Positions 62,936-64,000 of a stretch of 64,000 nucleotides of DNA are shown here, piece by piece (positions within the stretch are counted from its first letter, which is position 1; the number at the start of each line of letters is the position of its first letter). The notes under the pieces are model-generated. The model was not told the DNA's origin. It worked only from the letters and a program-made list of their open reading frames with translations, and ran no database searches. The DNA lies in NCBI RefSeq assembly GCF_004337505.1, contig NZ_SJZI01000008.1:358767-422766 (forward strand), written 5' to 3'. Made by a program: the position numbers and the translations under genes. The DNA comes from Flaviaestuariibacter flavus (GTDB lineage Bacteria > Bacteroidota > Bacteroidia > Chitinophagales > Chitinophagaceae).

Positions 62936-63277
62936 TTAAGCAAACAGGTCGTCTTCGTTCTTGCGGTGATAAACCTTATCCTCCATGAACTCGCGGGTGG
63001 CGAGCAGGGCGGGATTGGGCATCTTCTCGTAAGCGCGCGAGATTTCGATCTGCTCCTTGTTTTCGTGCACTTCCTCCAGGCTGTCGGTGTGGCTGGCAAA
63101 CTCTTCCAGTTTGCTGTGCAGCTCCTCTTTCAGGGAGATATTGATCTGGTTAGCCCGCTTGGCGATGATGGCGATCGACTCATACACGTTGCCAGTCTTC
63201 GATTTCAACTCATTCAGGTCTTGTGCCTCAACGTTGTTTGTCTGGCTGGTGCTATGCTGGCGTCTTAGACGGCTCAT
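62936..63277 (-). CDS. rpoZ: RNA polymerase omega subunit (Bacteroidota type)
   Basis: 113 aa. The Rpb6/omega core TGNVYESIAIIAKRANQI (about 28-45) followed by LKEELHSKLEEF matches the divergent omega of Bacteroidota. It stabilises the beta' subunit and assembly of RNA polymerase. ATG 63277 overlaps the bamD end by 26 bp, in keeping with a coupled pair; this start gives a normal length. The C-terminus (YHRKNEDDLFA) is acidic as in relatives. Its placement after bamD and before coaBC/porD is conserved in the phylum. Confidence 0.9.
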   Translation of the reverse strand: MSRLRRQHSTSQTNNVEAQDLNELKSKTGNVYESIAIIAKRANQINISLKEELHSKLEEFASHTDSLEEVHENKEQIEISRAYEKMPNPALLATREFMEDKVYHRKNEDDLFA

Positions 63278-64000
63278 GGGCGATTGTTTTTAACTGATTT
63301 TGCGACAAAGATAAGAATTCTTGCACCTGCTTGGTGTAGGTACTTTGGGGGAACTGGTCCAGGAAGTCGGTGCAGCCGTCGATCACCTTGCCATAGCGTT
63401 CTTCTTTTTTCTCTTCCACGCTCATCTGGGCAAACTGGTAATAGCTGCGGATCGACATGAATTTGTACATGTCGGCCTGCTGGGCATCGGGGTAATTGAT
63501 CAGGAGGGCCTCGTAGGCTACTGCTGCAGCGCGGAACTGCCCAAGGTCGAAGTAAAGCTGGGCGGCTTTCCGGTCTTTCGTCTCCAGCTTGATGCGGCAG
63601 GCGTCTACGATGGCGCCGGCTTCCTTGTTGCGGGCCGACCCGGGATGCGTGTTGATAAAGGTCTGCATCATACCCATCGCCTTGATAGTGTTGCTCTGGT
63701 CGAGCTCGGCCTTGGGCGACTGCTTATAAAACGTAAAAGCGCGCATATACTCCATTTCCTCGGCGCGGGTGCTGTGCGGGAACACCTCCACGTAGGTCTT
63801 GAACAGGTTTTCGGCGTTAACCCAGTCGCGCTGGTTATAAGCGGTATACGCGTATTTATAGTAGATGTCCTCGAATTTGGGCGTGCCCTTGAAATAAGGC
63901 ATCACGTCTTCATAGATCTCCTGGGCCCAGTTGTATTTCTTGCGGGCAAAATAATCTTCGGCCTTCCGGAGCTTGTACTCGGGGTCTTTGCTCTTCATGA
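63252..64000 (-). CDS. bamD: Outer-membrane assembly factor BamD (5' end outside window)
   Basis: 248 residues visible; the first visible Met is probably internal, since BamD proteins begin with a lipoprotein signal and FEKVLKSxD-type sequence, and here the text starts KSKDPEYKLRKAEDYFARKK. Five TPR-like helical repeats continue (YYKYAYTAYNQRDWVNAENL, TYVEVFPHSTRAEEMEYMRA, FINTHPGSARNKEAGAIVDA). BamD receives outer-membrane proteins for BamA. It is the first visible gene of the bamD-rpoZ-coaBC-porD cluster. Confidence 0.9.
   Translation of the reverse strand, partial: MKSKDPEYKLRKAEDYFARKKYNWAQEIYEDVMPYFKGTPKFEDIYYKYAYTAYNQRDWVNAENLFKTYVEVFPHSTRAEEMEYMRAFTFYKQSPKAELDQSNTIKAMGMMQTFINTHPGSARNKEAGAIVDACRIKLETKDRKAAQLYFDLGQFRAAAVAYEALLINYPDAQQADMYKFMSIRSYYQFAQMSVEEKKEERYGKVIDGCTDFLDQFPQSTYTKQVQEFLSLSQNQLKTIAHEPSKTPA

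Overview
The window is a chromosomal segment of a GC-rich member of the Bacteroidota, most probably a Chitinophagaceae-type bacterium. The reasons are type IX secretion (T9SS) genes and cargo (PorD, PorP/SprF, a PorE-like OmpA protein, C-terminal gliding-type sorting domains, SprB repeats), a TamL lipoprotein next to TamB, the bamD-rpoZ-coaBC-porD cluster, an arginine pathway built on ArgF', Reg_prop-type sensors, a few Bacteroidota -7 boxes (TAnnTTTG), and a general lack of Shine-Dalgarno sites. No tRNA, rRNA, prophage, insertion sequence or CRISPR array is visible.

Layout. 1-2.7 kb: a radical-SAM/DUF4130 pair of presumed DNA-repair function, a small duplicated membrane protein and a short coiled-coil ORF. 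2.7-12.7 kb: an SDR oxidoreductase, then an arginine operon (GNAT acyltransferase-argG-argC-argD-argF'-argB-argE-argH) with tightly overlapping genes, then a stray GNAT acetyltransferase. 12.8-33.2 kb: one long leftward T9SS-linked operon. It begins with two giant cell-surface proteins (about 3180 and 2219 aa, both with a type B sorting domain) and continues with PorP/SprF, a PorE-like OmpA protein and a second PorP/SprF, ending in a terminator. 33.2-33.9 kb: gene-poor, with a strong orphan terminator. 34.3-40.5 kb: two tandem LytS-type kinases and a LytTR regulator facing a 1013-aa propeller sensor; one LytS kinase and the propeller sensor have degraded ATP-binding motifs. 40.8-43.5 kb: hemerythrin-like protein, one-haem cytochrome lipoprotein and GT1 glycosyltransferase. 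43.6-50.0 kb: a third giant surface protein (2120 aa, SprB repeats, nested PA14 domain, type A sorting domain). 50.3-58.5 kb: an RRM RNA-binding protein, TamB and TamL. 58.5-64 kb: a MITE-like inverted repeat, a 3-oxoacid CoA-transferase pair, and a DUF4296 lipoprotein, porD, coaBC, rpoZ and bamD.

How the genes fit together. Much of the window concerns the cell surface: outer-membrane biogenesis (BamD, TamB/TamL), T9SS assembly (PorD) and cargo (three giants), and cargo-dedicated partners (two PorP/SprF and an OmpA protein). The arginine operon is complete from acylation of glutamate to arginine. Its carbamoyltransferase has valine where acetylornithine enzymes have glutamate, which suggests succinylated rather than acetylated intermediates. 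The most unusual items are that arginine locus with its possible leader-peptide attenuator, the kinase/pseudokinase signalling cluster, the module shared by the two adjacent giants, and families of intergenic inverted short-word repeats.
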